Source: Bradyrhizobium sp. JYMT SZCCT0428 (GTDB lineage: Bacteria; Pseudomonadota; Alphaproteobacteria; Rhizobiales; Xanthobacteraceae). Taken from it: 64,000 nucleotides of DNA. The stretch covers positions 1 through 64,000 of the forward strand of contig NZ_JAFCLS010000031.1 in assembly GCF_018131075.1 (NCBI RefSeq), in the 5' to 3' direction. The notes below the pieces were generated by a model. It made no database searches and was not told the origin of the DNA. It saw nothing but the letters and a program-made list of their open reading frames with translations. Below are positions 1 to 9,486 of the stretch, in pieces (position 1 is the first letter of the stretch; each line of letters begins with the position of its first letter). Made by a program: the position numbers and the translations under genes.

Positions 1-300
1 CTTCCCTGCGCAATGGCTTTACGGCTTATGCCGTGATCTCCCCGGAGACGAGTTCTTGGTTGACTCCGTCGCTGCCGGTTCAGCTCGCGCTTCTCCGGCA
101 ACTTGACACCTGCAACGGGCGCCAGGACCACACGGTTTTGCCGTACGCTTATCCACGCCGTCGTCGAGGCGTAGACCAGCGTCCACCGCAACCCGTCCAA
201 CGTCCGTGACGACGGCCGACGCCCTCTGAGTGGGACGGGATGGCGATAGATGCGCACTGATTTGGGCGGGACGACAACAGGAATATTTTGATTTACAGAA
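1..300. repeat. Non-coding, repeat-like intergenic sequence
   Basis: No plausible gene is seen here. The stretch contains small inverted repeats, for example ACGGC-TTAT-GCCGT near 20-40 and ACGG-TTTTG-CCGT near 131-145. The text resembles a dispersed intergenic sequence that I associate with Bradyrhizobium chromosomes, but that is recollection and only one copy is present in this window. It ends in an AT-rich tract at about 280-318. Confidence 0.35.
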
Positions 301-375
301 ATTTTCTTCTTGACACGATTTCTGAAACTCAGAATCGGTTTGCCCGTCGCGCCAATTTGTCGCGCTCTATCCGTT

Positions 376-398
376 CCCTCTCCCCTTGCGGGAGAGGG
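376..398. repeat. Perfect 9-bp hairpin of a GC/CT-rich dispersed repeat
   Basis: CCCTCTCCC (376-384) and GGGAGAGGG (390-398) pair perfectly around a 5-base loop. Further complementary blocks follow (GAGAGGGGT near 403-412 and ACCCCTCTC near 437-446), so the whole 370-465 stretch can fold. It is typical of small intergenic palindromic repeats. No T-tract follows, so it is not a clear terminator. Confidence 0.5.
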
Positions 399-580
399 TC
401 AGGGAGAGGGGTGGCGTCATCGGGACTGCCCGTGTGAACCCCTCTCCCCAACCCTCCCCGACCATTCGTGTGGCGCAAGCTCGGCATCATTGCGTAGGAT
501 GGATGCGCATCAATTGGCCGCTGCACTCGACTCATCCCAAGTGCAGCGCCAGAGGCCGAGACAGCCCGCAGGAATTCCGC

Positions 581-1303
581 ATGACCATTTCATTCAAAAC
601 CATTCGCGCGCGCGCCGAGAAGCGCAAGGGTGGGCCGAAGGCGCTGCAAAAGCTGCTGCCGCCGAAGCCGGAGGCGAAGGCGCTCGCCAAACTTGGCGAC
701 GACCGCATTCTCGCCGAGATGACCAAGCGGGTGTTTTCGGCCGGCTTTGCCTGGAGCGTGATCGAGAACAAATGGCCGGGCTTCGAGAAGGCGTTTCTCG
801 GCTTCAAGCCCGGGCCGCTGACGCTGCAGGCGGATGAATTCTGGGACGGGCTGATGAAAGACACGCGCATCGTGCGCAACGGCGCCAAGATCATGTCGGT
901 GCGATCAAATGCGAGTTTCGTGCGCGAGATTGCCGGGGAGCACGGCAGCTTCGGCAGGTTTCTTTCGAACTGGCCCTCCTCCGACCAGGTCGGACTACTC
1001 GACCTGCTGGCCAAGCGCGGCAGCCGGCTCGGCGGCAACACCGGGCAGATGATGCTGCGCTTTCTCGGCTTCGACGGCTTCGTCACCTCAAAGGACATGG
1101 TGGCGTGCCTGCGCGACGCCGGCCTCGATATCGCGGAGACGGTGACCTCGAAGCGCGACCTTGCCAAGGTGCAGGCGCAGTTCAACGCCTGGGTCGAGGA
1201 AACCGGCCTGCCTTACGTGCAGCTCTCACGCATCTGCGCGATGTCGGCGGGAGAGAATTACAGCAACGAGACGCTGGCGCCGTTTTTGGGTGGCGAGGAA
1301 TGA
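581..1303 (+). CDS. DNA-3-methyladenine glycosylase I (Tag) family protein
   Basis: A 240-residue protein of the Tag branch of the helix-hairpin-helix glycosylases, which remove alkylated adenine from DNA in base excision repair. Seen in the sequence: the conserved block around residues 50-70 (VIENKWPGFEKAF) and the IVRNGAKI stretch near residue 100 that matches the family's RNRAKI motif. The ATG at 581 was chosen because AGGA lies just upstream and the longer in-frame start at 386 runs through the CT-rich repeat. Some family members may be catalytically divergent, so the exact substrate is inferred. Confidence 0.8.
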   Translation: MTISFKTIRARAEKRKGGPKALQKLLPPKPEAKALAKLGDDRILAEMTKRVFSAGFAWSVIENKWPGFEKAFLGFKPGPLTLQADEFWDGLMKDTRIVRNGAKIMSVRSNASFVREIAGEHGSFGRFLSNWPSSDQVGLLDLLAKRGSRLGGNTGQMMLRFLGFDGFVTSKDMVACLRDAGLDIAETVTSKRDLAKVQAQFNAWVEETGLPYVQLSRICAMSAGENYSNETLAPFLGGEE

Positions 1304-1360
1304 GGGCCTGATGTTGGGGTTCCCGTGATCGAGAAGCTGCCTGCAGAAAGGAAGCAGCCC

Positions 1361-1618
1361 ATGCGCATTCCCGCTTTGACTATCGTGGGCGTCGCGGCAC
1401 TTTTGACCGCAGCGCCTGTTCGGGCGCAGACCTATGATCCGGCCTACCCGATCTGCATCCAGACCTACAGCCACAACGGCAGCGCCATCATATGCCGTTT
1501 TACCTCGATGGCGCAGTGCGCCGCGACGGCATCGGGGCGCGCGGCCCAGTGCATCACCAATCCATACTATGGTGGTGCAAGGGCGACTGCGGGACGGCGA
1601 CCGCGCGGGGTGTATTAG
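1361..1618 (+). CDS. Small secreted DUF3551-type protein
   Basis: An 85-residue protein with an N-terminal signal peptide (cleavage expected near residue 23 after VRAQ). The mature part is Cys-rich, with the CIQTYS...CRFTSMAQC...QC spacing of DUF3551, a family common in Bradyrhizobium and without a known function. The start at 1361 follows AGAAAGGAAG. A GTG 36 bases upstream is open but would put charged residues before the signal peptide. Confidence 0.7.
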   Translation: MRIPALTIVGVAALLTAAPVRAQTYDPAYPICIQTYSHNGSAIICRFTSMAQCAATASGRAAQCITNPYYGGARATAGRRPRGVY

Positions 1619-1643
1619 TACGGCCTAACATTGATCGTCACCA

Positions 1644-3992
1644 TCAGCCCGCCGCGCGTCGGGGCATCGCTTCCGGCTTCGCTTCCGAGGGCTGCGGGAT
1701 CTGCATCAGGATGGTTTGCCCCGCGGAGGCGATTTCGATTCCGGCGTCCTGGAATTTCTGCTTCATGCGCCGGTTGAACTCGCGCTGCACCGGCCAGCGC
1801 CCGCTGTCGGTGCAGCGGATCTGGCCGACGATCGAGACCATCGAGCCGTCGACCTTGTCGACGCCCCACAATTCGAGATCGCCGCGGATCGCGTGGCGGT
1901 AGGCGTCCTCGCGCCGCATTTCGGCGACGATGTCCTTGAGGATCTGTCCGGCGCGGTCGGTGTCTTCCTTGTAGGAAACATTGACGCTGACGGACGCATT
2001 GCCGGCGCCGCGGCTCGAATTGGTCAGCGTCGTCACCGCGCTGAAGGGAACGATGTGCACCGAACCGTCGCCGGCGCGCAGCCTGATGGTGCGGATCGAG
2101 ACATTCTCGACCGTCCCTGATAGCCCGGACACCGTGACGTTGTCGCCGACCTGGACGGTGTTTTCCAGCAGCAGAAACAGCCCGGTGATGAGATCCTGCA
2201 CCAGCTTCTGCGAACCGAAGCCGATGGCGATGCCGACGATGCCGGCGCCGGCCAGCAGCGGCGCAACGTTGACGCCGATTTCGCTGAGCGTGGTCAGACC
2301 GACCACCGTGACGATCAGGCACAGCAGCGCCGTCCGCAACATCGGCTGGAACGTGCGCAGCCGCGCCGCGCGCGCGTAATGCCCCTCGCGCGACAGCGCA
2401 TTGACCTGGCGATCCATCAGCGCGTTGCTGATCTCCCAGATCGCGGCGGCCGCAAGCGCGGCGATGCCGATCGTCACCACCGCCGACAGCAGCCGGCTGC
2501 CGATCTGCCCGCCGTAGAACCATACGATGGCGTCGATGCCCCATACTTCGAGCAATACGACGAAGCCTATGAAGGCGATGACCGAAGCGACGATCTTGCG
2601 CAGCAGCGGCAGATAGCGATTGGCGCGGGTCTCCAGACCCGGAAAGCGCTGCAGAATTTCGGGGCGGATGCGGAAGCCGCGATCGATCAGGCTCAGCACC
2701 ACGATGATCGCGAGCCGTGCGATCAGGATGACGGCGATGCCGCCGACAAAATACTGCAACAGCAGCGAATAGCCGTTGCGGATGTGCAGTGCCCACACCG
2801 TCCAGAGCGCAAGGTCGAGCGCGATCGCGGGATAGTGCCACACGCCGGCAATGCGGTTGCGTATCTGGGCGGCGGCGCCCGTGCGACCGTGCGGCGCGCG
2901 AATGGCGTCGGCGATCGGGCGGCGGCATTGCAGGATGATGACGACAATGAAGAGATGCACGACCAGCATCACCAGGCGCAGCAGCGCGGCATAGCCGCCA
3001 CGGCTCAGCCCGAGCAGCAGCGCCACGTTTGCAAAGGCGATGCCGGATACGCCGACCGCGACGATGCGCCGGACCCAGATCTCGATATAGGCCGCGGTCT
3101 CGGCGCGGACCCGGAACAGGCCGTACGGCCCGGCCAGCGCCCGCGCGGCGCAGATCAGCGCGCGCGACAGCGCATAGCCATTGACGACCGCCTGGATGGC
3201 AAGCCGGACCGTCGGGCGATCGCCGATCTCGGTGCTCAGCAGCATGGTGGAAACGCCGACGAAGACCAGCACCGGCAGCAGTTCGAGCGCGAGCCGCCCC
3301 AGCACGAACGGCAACCTGATCAGCGATTGCCAGGCCCGCGCCAGGCTAAGACGCCGCCGGTGCAACGCCGGCTCGACGGTGACGTCAGCGGCGGAGGACG
3401 GCGGATCGACCATTGCCAGCGTCTGCGCCGGCGCGCGCGCGGTTTGCGGCAGGCGCGCTTCCAACAGCGCCACCGGCCGCTTGATCAGGCGGAACATCAG
3501 CCATTCGGCGGCGAAGGCGCAGCCGAACACCAGCGCCAGCTTCCATGCGATGTCGAAGATCTGGCCGTAAGCCGCGGGATCGTTGACGGTTCGCAGGAAC
3601 CAATAATAGAACGCCGGAAAATGCGTCACCGACCGCACCAGATAGGTGACTTCGCGCGAAATATCGCCGACCTGTTCGGAGACCGTCAGCAGCAATTGCG
3701 CGCCAAGACTATCCGCGGTGAGCGGGATGGCCGGCTTCGCTTCGGGCGTCGGCTCGGCGGCCTGCGGCGATGAAGACGCACCCGCAATCGCCCGCAGCGT
3801 GTCGATCATCTGCGCGCGCTTCTTGTCGTCCTGCAACGTCTCCAGCGCCCGCCTCGCCTGATCAGGCGTCAGCGCAGCGGCGTTGTTGGTTGCCGGGGCA
3901 GCGGCGGGCGGCGCCGCATTGGTCTGCGCAAGCGCGGGGAACGCAAACAGCGCACAAGCAAGCAGGAGCGAGGGCAGGAATTTGTGCGACAT
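1644..3992 (-). CDS. Large MscS-family mechanosensitive ion channel
   Basis: A 782-residue inner-membrane channel predicted to open under membrane tension and release solutes on hypo-osmotic shock. It has a signal peptide (residues 1-22), a periplasmic N-terminal region rich in Ala/Pro, and about eight or more hydrophobic segments. The MscS pore helix and beta domain lie at about residues 570-700, including the Gly/Ala-rich APLLAGAGIVGIAIGFGSQ stretch and the following LVQDLITGLF. It is much longer than E. coli MscS (about 286 aa), like the multi-helix MscS paralogues. Nothing upstream suggests an operon. Confidence 0.88.
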   Translation of the reverse strand: MSHKFLPSLLLACALFAFPALAQTNAAPPAAAPATNNAAALTPDQARRALETLQDDKKRAQMIDTLRAIAGASSSPQAAEPTPEAKPAIPLTADSLGAQLLLTVSEQVGDISREVTYLVRSVTHFPAFYYWFLRTVNDPAAYGQIFDIAWKLALVFGCAFAAEWLMFRLIKRPVALLEARLPQTARAPAQTLAMVDPPSSAADVTVEPALHRRRLSLARAWQSLIRLPFVLGRLALELLPVLVFVGVSTMLLSTEIGDRPTVRLAIQAVVNGYALSRALICAARALAGPYGLFRVRAETAAYIEIWVRRIVAVGVSGIAFANVALLLGLSRGGYAALLRLVMLVVHLFIVVIILQCRRPIADAIRAPHGRTGAAAQIRNRIAGVWHYPAIALDLALWTVWALHIRNGYSLLLQYFVGGIAVILIARLAIIVVLSLIDRGFRIRPEILQRFPGLETRANRYLPLLRKIVASVIAFIGFVVLLEVWGIDAIVWFYGGQIGSRLLSAVVTIGIAALAAAAIWEISNALMDRQVNALSREGHYARAARLRTFQPMLRTALLCLIVTVVGLTTLSEIGVNVAPLLAGAGIVGIAIGFGSQKLVQDLITGLFLLLENTVQVGDNVTVSGLSGTVENVSIRTIRLRAGDGSVHIVPFSAVTTLTNSSRGAGNASVSVNVSYKEDTDRAGQILKDIVAEMRREDAYRHAIRGDLELWGVDKVDGSMVSIVGQIRCTDSGRWPVQREFNRRMKQKFQDAGIEIASAGQTILMQIPQPSEAKPEAMPRRAAG

Positions 3993-4186
3993 CGAGGCCC
4001 CTTTTAAATGCGCACGACGGCAAAACCGGAACCGGTTTGCCGCCGCGCCAGCGTCATGTCGGAGAGCCCCTTTTCGCCGCCATCATGTGTCGGAAGTTTG
4101 CCAGCGAGACGACTTTCTCTTGGCATTTGCTGTTGGCATTGCTCTCGGCATTTCTTGCATGCCACGTCACACAAATGTCGCAGCAA

Positions 4187-4378
4187 TTAATCGCGCGACG
4201 TCGCCTGTCTGCGGATGGTGAAGAAAAAATACATTAGGACCGGCAAGGACAGCGAAGTCCATGACAGGCCGTCCCACCAGCCGTCACCGACAAGGGCCGC
4301 GACGAGGCCCACGGTGGAGAGGATGCCGATCAGTATAGGCAGCGCAAAGATTTGCCGCAGGTTGCGATGATTTCTCAA
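4187..4378 (-). CDS. Small two-helix membrane protein, last gene of the iron operon
   Basis: A 63-residue protein with two hydrophobic segments (about 9-30 and 38-53) and a basic C-terminus. It starts 4 bases after the stop of the PepSY gene, so it is almost certainly co-transcribed and translationally coupled. I do not recognise a named family. The position suggests a helper of the PepSY membrane protein, which is inference. Confidence 0.6.
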   Translation of the reverse strand: MRNHRNLRQIFALPILIGILSTVGLVAALVGDGWWDGLSWTSLSLPVLMYFFFTIRRQATSRD

Positions 4379-4382
4379 GCGA

Positions 4383-5594
4383 TCACCGCGACAGCAAGGG
4401 CGTATCGATGGCGGAACCCTGCGCGATGGCGCGATCGACGCTGACGCCGGTCTTGCGCCGACGCACCCAGAGATAGACTCCGGTTCCGAGCACGATGATC
4501 GTCAGCACGTCGAGCAGCGCCCAGAGAATCTTCAGCGGCATGCCGCCATAGTCGCCAAAATGCAGCGGCTGCGAAATGAACAGCGTGGTGACATACCACG
4601 GCATGTCGCGGCTGTCGGTCAGCTTGCCGGTTTCCGCATCGATCAGCGCCGGCTTGAGCAGGCGCGAGGTCACCGGCGTGTCGCCCTTCAGAAAGACGGC
4701 ATAGTGGCTCTTGCTGCTGAACAGCGTTCCGGGGAACGCGACAAAGCTCGGCGTCATGCCCGGCACCGCGTCCGTCGCGACGGTCACGGCCGATTGCAGC
4801 GAGGTTAGCCTCGTGGGCGGCGCGCGATCCTTGTATTGCGACGTCATCTCGGCGAGCTGGCCGTATTGCCACATCTTCAGGACGAGATCCGCCCAGGTGT
4901 TGATCACGCCGGTGAAGCCGACCACGAGCGTCCACATCACAAGCAGAATGCCCGCCAGATTGTGGATGTCGAGCCAGCGCACGATGCGCGGGCGCTGGCT
5001 GCGGTAGGTGCCGAAGTCCAGCTTCCGCATCGACGGCGCATAGACCACGATGCCCGAGATGATGGCGACACAGAACAGAATTCCCATCAGGCCAAGGAAA
5101 AGCTTGCCCGGCAGACCCGCAAACATGTCGGTGTGCAGCTTCAGCATGATGTAGGTGAAGCGGCCGGTGACGTCGGGCGAATCGAGATAGGCGCCGGTGT
5201 GCGAATCCATCCGGACGAAGCGGTTGTTGGTCGGGTCTGACGTGAGGGACTCGCCCACGCTGACGAACATCGCGTTGGGATCGTCGCGGTCCCAGATCAG
5301 GAAATGCGGCACCGGCATGTTCTTCGGTGCATTCGCCATCGCGTTGGCGAGCAGCTTGTCCAGATCGGCGAACGGTGTGCCGGGCGCGACCTCGGCCGGC
5401 TTCACCTCGCTGTGCAGGAGCTCGTCGATCTCATGATGAAAGATCAGCGGCAGGCCGGTGATGCACAGCATGAGCATGAAAATCGTGCAGATGAGGCTCG
5501 TCCATTTATGGACGGCGCCCCATCTGCGAAGGGATCGTGTCGCCGGCGTCAATTGACTCTTCCTCCGTCCCGATAGGGTGCCGGTGCCATTCAC
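4383..5594 (-). CDS. PepSY-associated TM-helix protein (iron-uptake linked)
   Basis: A 403-residue inner-membrane protein of the PepSY_TM (PiuB/FoxB-like) family. It has four main hydrophobic segments, near 28-50, 150-175, 200-225 and 350-375, with the PepSY extracytoplasmic region between them. Family members sit beside siderophore receptors and are thought to help reduce or release siderophore iron. It lies 25 bases downstream of the TonB receptor gene on the same strand. The annotated GTG start sits on top of GGAGGT, too close to act as its ribosome site. A TTG at 5552 preceded by GGAGGA at good spacing (389 aa) may be the true start. Confidence 0.85.
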   Translation of the reverse strand: MNGTGTLSGRRKSQLTPATRSLRRWGAVHKWTSLICTIFMLMLCITGLPLIFHHEIDELLHSEVKPAEVAPGTPFADLDKLLANAMANAPKNMPVPHFLIWDRDDPNAMFVSVGESLTSDPTNNRFVRMDSHTGAYLDSPDVTGRFTYIMLKLHTDMFAGLPGKLFLGLMGILFCVAIISGIVVYAPSMRKLDFGTYRSQRPRIVRWLDIHNLAGILLVMWTLVVGFTGVINTWADLVLKMWQYGQLAEMTSQYKDRAPPTRLTSLQSAVTVATDAVPGMTPSFVAFPGTLFSSKSHYAVFLKGDTPVTSRLLKPALIDAETGKLTDSRDMPWYVTTLFISQPLHFGDYGGMPLKILWALLDVLTIIVLGTGVYLWVRRRKTGVSVDRAIAQGSAIDTPLLSR

Positions 5595-5619
5595 ACCTCC
5601 GGCATCCCGACATCCGAAC

Positions 5620-8028
5620 TCAATACTTCGTCACAAGCGCTGGCGGCTTTGCGGTTTCGCCCCAGCGATAGGTCAGTGTCGCGAGGACGGTGCGGGGCTG
5701 ACCCAGCGCGCAGAAAGCAAGGCCGGTGAAGCAATTCGTCACGTGATATTTGTCGGTGATGTTGATGGCGTTGACCCGCAGATGAAGACCACGCCAATCA
5801 CGGTTCAGATAGCTGAAATCGTACGTCAGCACCGCATCGAACAGCGTATAGCCGGGGACCCTGATCAGGTTGGCGTCGTCGCCGAACAAGCTCCCCGTGT
5901 ATCGGACGCCCCCTCCCAAACCAAGGCCGGCGACCGGTCCCCCGGTAAACTTGTAGAGGCCCCACAGGAATGCACTATCGCGATTCACGCTCGCAACATC
6001 TTTGCCGATGATGGCAGGATTTACGTGATCCTCCACGATCGGTATGAGATGGGAACCGCCGGCAATGATGTCGAAATTGTCCGTAACGCTCGCGCGGAAG
6101 TCGGCTTCCACCCCTTTGACGCGGATTGCGCCCACCTGGAACGGAACAAATGTCGGCGTGTTCACCACGACATTCTTCTGGGTCATGTCAAAGATCGCAG
6201 CCGTGAACAGCATACTGGTGCCGGGTGGGGCGAATTTGATGCCCGCCTCTATACCCTCGCCCGTCGTGGGCTTGAAGGGTTGTCCCGTTGCCGAAACAAG
6301 CGACAGTCCTGCGACCGGCTCGAACGACGTGGAATAGCTGATGTAGGGAGCCAGGCCGATATCGAACACGTAGTTGAGGCCAACCCTTCCGGTGAACGCG
6401 GAATCATCCTGCGGGACAATCTGATTGGCCAGCCTGTTGGTCGTCTCGGCAGTCGCACGGTCATGACGTCCCGTCAGCACCAGATTCCAGCGATCCAGCT
6501 TGATCTGGTCCTGAATGTAGACGCCCATCTGGTCCTTGCTTGTCGACGTATTGATGAACGGGATCAGCCCGGCCTTGGTCGGCAGCGGCGTTGCATTATA
6601 GACCGGATTGTAGACATCGATCGGGAAGCCGGGGAAGGTCCCGCGGTAGTCCGTATCGATCGAGGTTTTCTGGTAGTCCAGGCCGGCCAATACCTTGTGA
6701 CGCAGCCAGCCCGTGTTGAAATCCGCCTGCAGCTGGTTGTCGATCGCGAAGTTCTTCGTGCTGCCGCCAACAAAATTCGCATCGCGCAAGGTGATGCGTT
6801 GCGCCGGATCGAAAGCACCCGCGCAGGCGGGATGGCCGCCCGCCACAGGGCAAAGCGTTCCGGCATTGCGCATCGAAAACATATCAATATCGACCGACGC
6901 CACCCGCATGTTCTGGCGGAACTCGAGGGCCTCGTTGAAGCGATGCTTGAACTCGTAGCCGATCATGGCCTGGTCGTACCCGATCCGGTCGAACGCCGGT
7001 TCGCCGGTGTACCTACTGACGGGAATTCGACCGTTGGGGTTGGCGAGGAGCGTACCGTACGCCGGCAGGTATTGATGGACCTGGCCGTTAAGGCGGTCGC
7101 GCTGCGCGCTGGCCAGCACGGTGAGGCTGGTGTCGGTGGTCGGCTGCCACGTGAAGCTCGGCGCTATGAAATAGCGCTGCTCCTTGTTCATGTCGACAAA
7201 CGTGTCGCTTTCGCGCGCCAGGCCGACGAAGCGATAGAGAAACTCGCGATTCTTGTCGATCGGACCGGAGACATCGAAGGCCCCCTGAATCCGATTGAAG
7301 CTGCCTGTCTGTGCCTCTACCTCGCCGCGCTGCTCAGTGGTCGGGCGCTTGCTCACCATGTTGAGAATGCCGCCGGGAGACGCCTGGCCGTAAATGCCTG
7401 ATGCGGGTCCTTTGAGAACCTCGATTCGTTCGAGCCCGTACGGCTCTGTCCTTGGCTGAGCGAACTGGATCGTCGTATCGTAAGGCAGGCGCAGGCCGTC
7501 AAGATAACGCGGTGCGATAAAGCCGCGGACCCTGACCTCGGTGTCGAACACGGACGCCGCGCCGTACAAACTGCCCTGCGTGCCCGATGTATACCGAATG
7601 GCCTCTGCGACGCTCTGCGCGCCCTGCTGCTCGATCTGCTGCCTGGGTATGACATTGATGGATTGCGGCGTTTCGAGAATCGGCGTGTCGGTCTTGGTTC
7701 CGGTTGCGCTCTGCCGCGCGACAATCCCGTTAACCGGGCCGTTGGCGCGCTCTCTCGCGGGGCCGCCACCGGCGGCCTGTTCCACCACCTGCTGCCGGAC
7801 GGGTGCCGCGACCTGCCTGGTCGCGCGTTGCGACCTTGCGGCCCTTCTCGCCGGCTGGGTTGGACGTGCCGCCTGCGGCTTCGGCGCATCGACGGTGACA
7901 GGCGGCAAGGTTTGGCCGGTCTGCGCGTGAACCGGCCCGATCTGCATGCTCAACCCGAATACGGTTACGCAGAAAAACGCCTTGGATGCCGCGCCCCACG
8001 CCGACGGCTTTACAGAATCACGCATCAT
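5620..8028 (-). CDS. TonB-dependent siderophore receptor
   Basis: An 802-residue outer-membrane receptor of the FhuA/ferrisiderophore type. It has a signal peptide, a low-complexity Arg/Ala/Pro linker (about 30-90), a plug domain at about 115-230 (ETPQSINVIP, then VLKGPASGIYGQASPGGILNMVSKRP) and a 22-strand barrel ending in an aromatic residue (...ALVTKY). No N-terminal secretin/STN signalling domain is seen, so it is not a FecA-type transducer. ATG 8028 is chosen over the longer 8100 start because GGGGA lies just upstream. It leads an operon with the PepSY protein and the 63-aa protein. Substrate unknown; an Fe(III)-siderophore is likely. Confidence 0.9.
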   Translation of the reverse strand: MMRDSVKPSAWGAASKAFFCVTVFGLSMQIGPVHAQTGQTLPPVTVDAPKPQAARPTQPARRAARSQRATRQVAAPVRQQVVEQAAGGGPARERANGPVNGIVARQSATGTKTDTPILETPQSINVIPRQQIEQQGAQSVAEAIRYTSGTQGSLYGAASVFDTEVRVRGFIAPRYLDGLRLPYDTTIQFAQPRTEPYGLERIEVLKGPASGIYGQASPGGILNMVSKRPTTEQRGEVEAQTGSFNRIQGAFDVSGPIDKNREFLYRFVGLARESDTFVDMNKEQRYFIAPSFTWQPTTDTSLTVLASAQRDRLNGQVHQYLPAYGTLLANPNGRIPVSRYTGEPAFDRIGYDQAMIGYEFKHRFNEALEFRQNMRVASVDIDMFSMRNAGTLCPVAGGHPACAGAFDPAQRITLRDANFVGGSTKNFAIDNQLQADFNTGWLRHKVLAGLDYQKTSIDTDYRGTFPGFPIDVYNPVYNATPLPTKAGLIPFINTSTSKDQMGVYIQDQIKLDRWNLVLTGRHDRATAETTNRLANQIVPQDDSAFTGRVGLNYVFDIGLAPYISYSTSFEPVAGLSLVSATGQPFKPTTGEGIEAGIKFAPPGTSMLFTAAIFDMTQKNVVVNTPTFVPFQVGAIRVKGVEADFRASVTDNFDIIAGGSHLIPIVEDHVNPAIIGKDVASVNRDSAFLWGLYKFTGGPVAGLGLGGGVRYTGSLFGDDANLIRVPGYTLFDAVLTYDFSYLNRDWRGLHLRVNAINITDKYHVTNCFTGLAFCALGQPRTVLATLTYRWGETAKPPALVTKY

Positions 8029-8085
8029 CACATCCCCGTTAACTAATCCCCATTCACGAGAGATCAGATTTGATTTTGGGACGCC

Positions 8086-8101
8086 TTTGCGTATGCGCAA
8101 A
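8086..8101. promoter_or_regulatory. Palindrome upstream of the TonB receptor gene
   Basis: TTTGCG-TATG-CGCAAA is a perfect 6-bp inverted repeat centred about 65 bases upstream of the receptor start codon. This is a natural place for a regulator such as the neighbouring AraC-type protein. Assignment to that regulator is inference. Confidence 0.35.
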
Positions 8102-8228
8102 AAACCTTTGATCGTGCGTCGACACTCTCCAATCTGAATGTGGGAACAATCTGCCCGGCCACGCCGGCGCAGCGATGCCGCTCGCTGCCGCCCATGCGAC
8201 CCGGTTCCTCCTCAGAAATGCGGTGATG

Positions 8229-9161
8229 TCAGGACAATCCGTCGCGATGGCAGCTGCTCGGCACGTAGCCAAAATGCCGGCGGAACGCCGTGGAAAAATT
8301 CGCCGGGTTGGCGTAGCCGACGGCATAGGCCGCCTCGGTGACCGACAATCCCTGATGCAGCAAGGCTTCGCGCGCCGATTTCAGCCGGCTGGTTCGAAGA
8401 TATTCCGTTGCGCTGACGCCATAGACCCGATGAAATTGCGCCGTGAACGAACGGCGGCTGACGCCGGCGTGCCTTGCCAGTTCGGCAATCGTCCAGGGAT
8501 GCCGCAGATCGGATTCGATCAGTTCCCTGACCGCCTGCAGGCGTAAACGCTTATGGTCGGATACCAGACTGACGCCCTCGTTGCCGCGCAGCGCCAGCAT
8601 GGCTCGGGCCAACATCTCGGTCGCATGCGCCGACAGCAGCAGTTCGGCGGTCCGGCCGTCGGCCACCGGGGAAATCATCTCCATGGCGATCGCCTTGATC
8701 CGGGGCGACGCCTTCAGCGAAGCGACGAAGACGTTCTGGTCCCTCGTGTCGAACAGTCCGATGAATTCGTCCATCAGTCCGAGCCGCTCCAGGGACGCGA
8801 CGGGAAAGGCGACGCCGGCCGCCTGCATGTGCGCGCCGCGCGGCGCATCGCCGTCCCACAGCGTCGGCTCCTTGAGCGCCATGACTACGAGGGAAGCATC
8901 CGAATAGCTGATCCAGGTCGTGCCCTTGCGCGCCCGGCCGCTCCCCGCCCCCTTGAGTATCACGGAGACAAAAAGCCCTGCCTTGATGACGCCTTCAGTA
9001 CGAATCCGGGTGCCCAGCACCATGTTGTTGCGTTGGAAAAGGCAGCCCGGCGTCTCCAGCCACTGCGTGCGGCTGGCAAAATCTTCCACGATCGACCTGT
9101 CATTGTCATCGGGATCGACGATGCGGAACTGCTCGAAAATGTGGTCGTAGATATGCGGCAT
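8229..9161 (-). CDS. AraC-family transcriptional regulator (PchR-like)
   Basis: A 310-residue regulator whose last 100 residues hold the two AraC helix-turn-helix units (HPWTIAELARHAGVSRRSF, then SVTEAAYAVGYANPANFSTAF with the FRRHFG ending). The N-terminal domain resembles PchR-type siderophore sensors. It lies upstream of the receptor operon in the same orientation, with a 200-bp gap, so it probably activates that operon when the siderophore is present. The start is uncertain: ATG 9161 is used here, and an in-frame TTG at 9218 would add 19 residues. Neither has a strong ribosome site. Confidence 0.85.
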   Translation of the reverse strand: MPHIYDHIFEQFRIVDPDDNDRSIVEDFASRTQWLETPGCLFQRNNMVLGTRIRTEGVIKAGLFVSVILKGAGSGRARKGTTWISYSDASLVVMALKEPTLWDGDAPRGAHMQAAGVAFPVASLERLGLMDEFIGLFDTRDQNVFVASLKASPRIKAIAMEMISPVADGRTAELLLSAHATEMLARAMLALRGNEGVSLVSDHKRLRLQAVRELIESDLRHPWTIAELARHAGVSRRSFTAQFHRVYGVSATEYLRTSRLKSAREALLHQGLSVTEAAYAVGYANPANFSTAFRRHFGYVPSSCHRDGLS

Positions 9162-9238
9162 CAACGCGGTTCGGAAAAGTTCATGCGCCACTATGCAATC
9201 CGCCCATATCGCCCTCAAGGCCGATAGCGCGTGTTCAG

Positions 9239-9256
9239 TTTAGAAGCGCTTGAAAA
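9239..9256. promoter_or_regulatory. Possible iron-responsive (Irr/Fur-like) box
   Basis: The imperfect palindrome TTTAGAAGCGCTTGAAAA lies about 80 bases upstream of the AraC gene. Its left half equals the TTTAGAA half-site of the rhizobial Irr iron control element, and the centre AAGCGCTT is a perfect palindrome. The right half deviates (TTGAAAA rather than TTCTAAA), so this is a weak call supported mainly by the iron-uptake context. Confidence 0.28.
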
Positions 9257-9486
9257 TGGAATCGTTTTAATCAGCTTGCGATGATCGCGCGCGCAGCCGG
9301 CGCGCGTCCGCCACTCCGACTTTTCGATATTCCAGAACACCGGCGTCGCCGGGCCGTCGAGGACGCACGCGCCATGCAGCCGACCTTGATCGCCGGCCTC
9401 TGCTTACCATTAGCAGCGTCCGCTTCGGCCTTGCCGTCGCCACTGATCGCGGGCAGACTGCCATTGGCAGGAAGACGGGGAACGCC

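Noticed and set aside
310..837. 175-codon frame through the CT-rich repeat into the glycosylase gene
   Set aside because: It reads through a palindromic repeat and overlaps the Tag-family gene in another frame.
5578..7401. 607-codon plus-strand open frame opposite the TonB receptor
   Set aside because: It is antisense to a receptor with clear plug and barrel motifs. Its product is Arg-rich with no recognisable domain, as expected of a shadow in GC-rich DNA.
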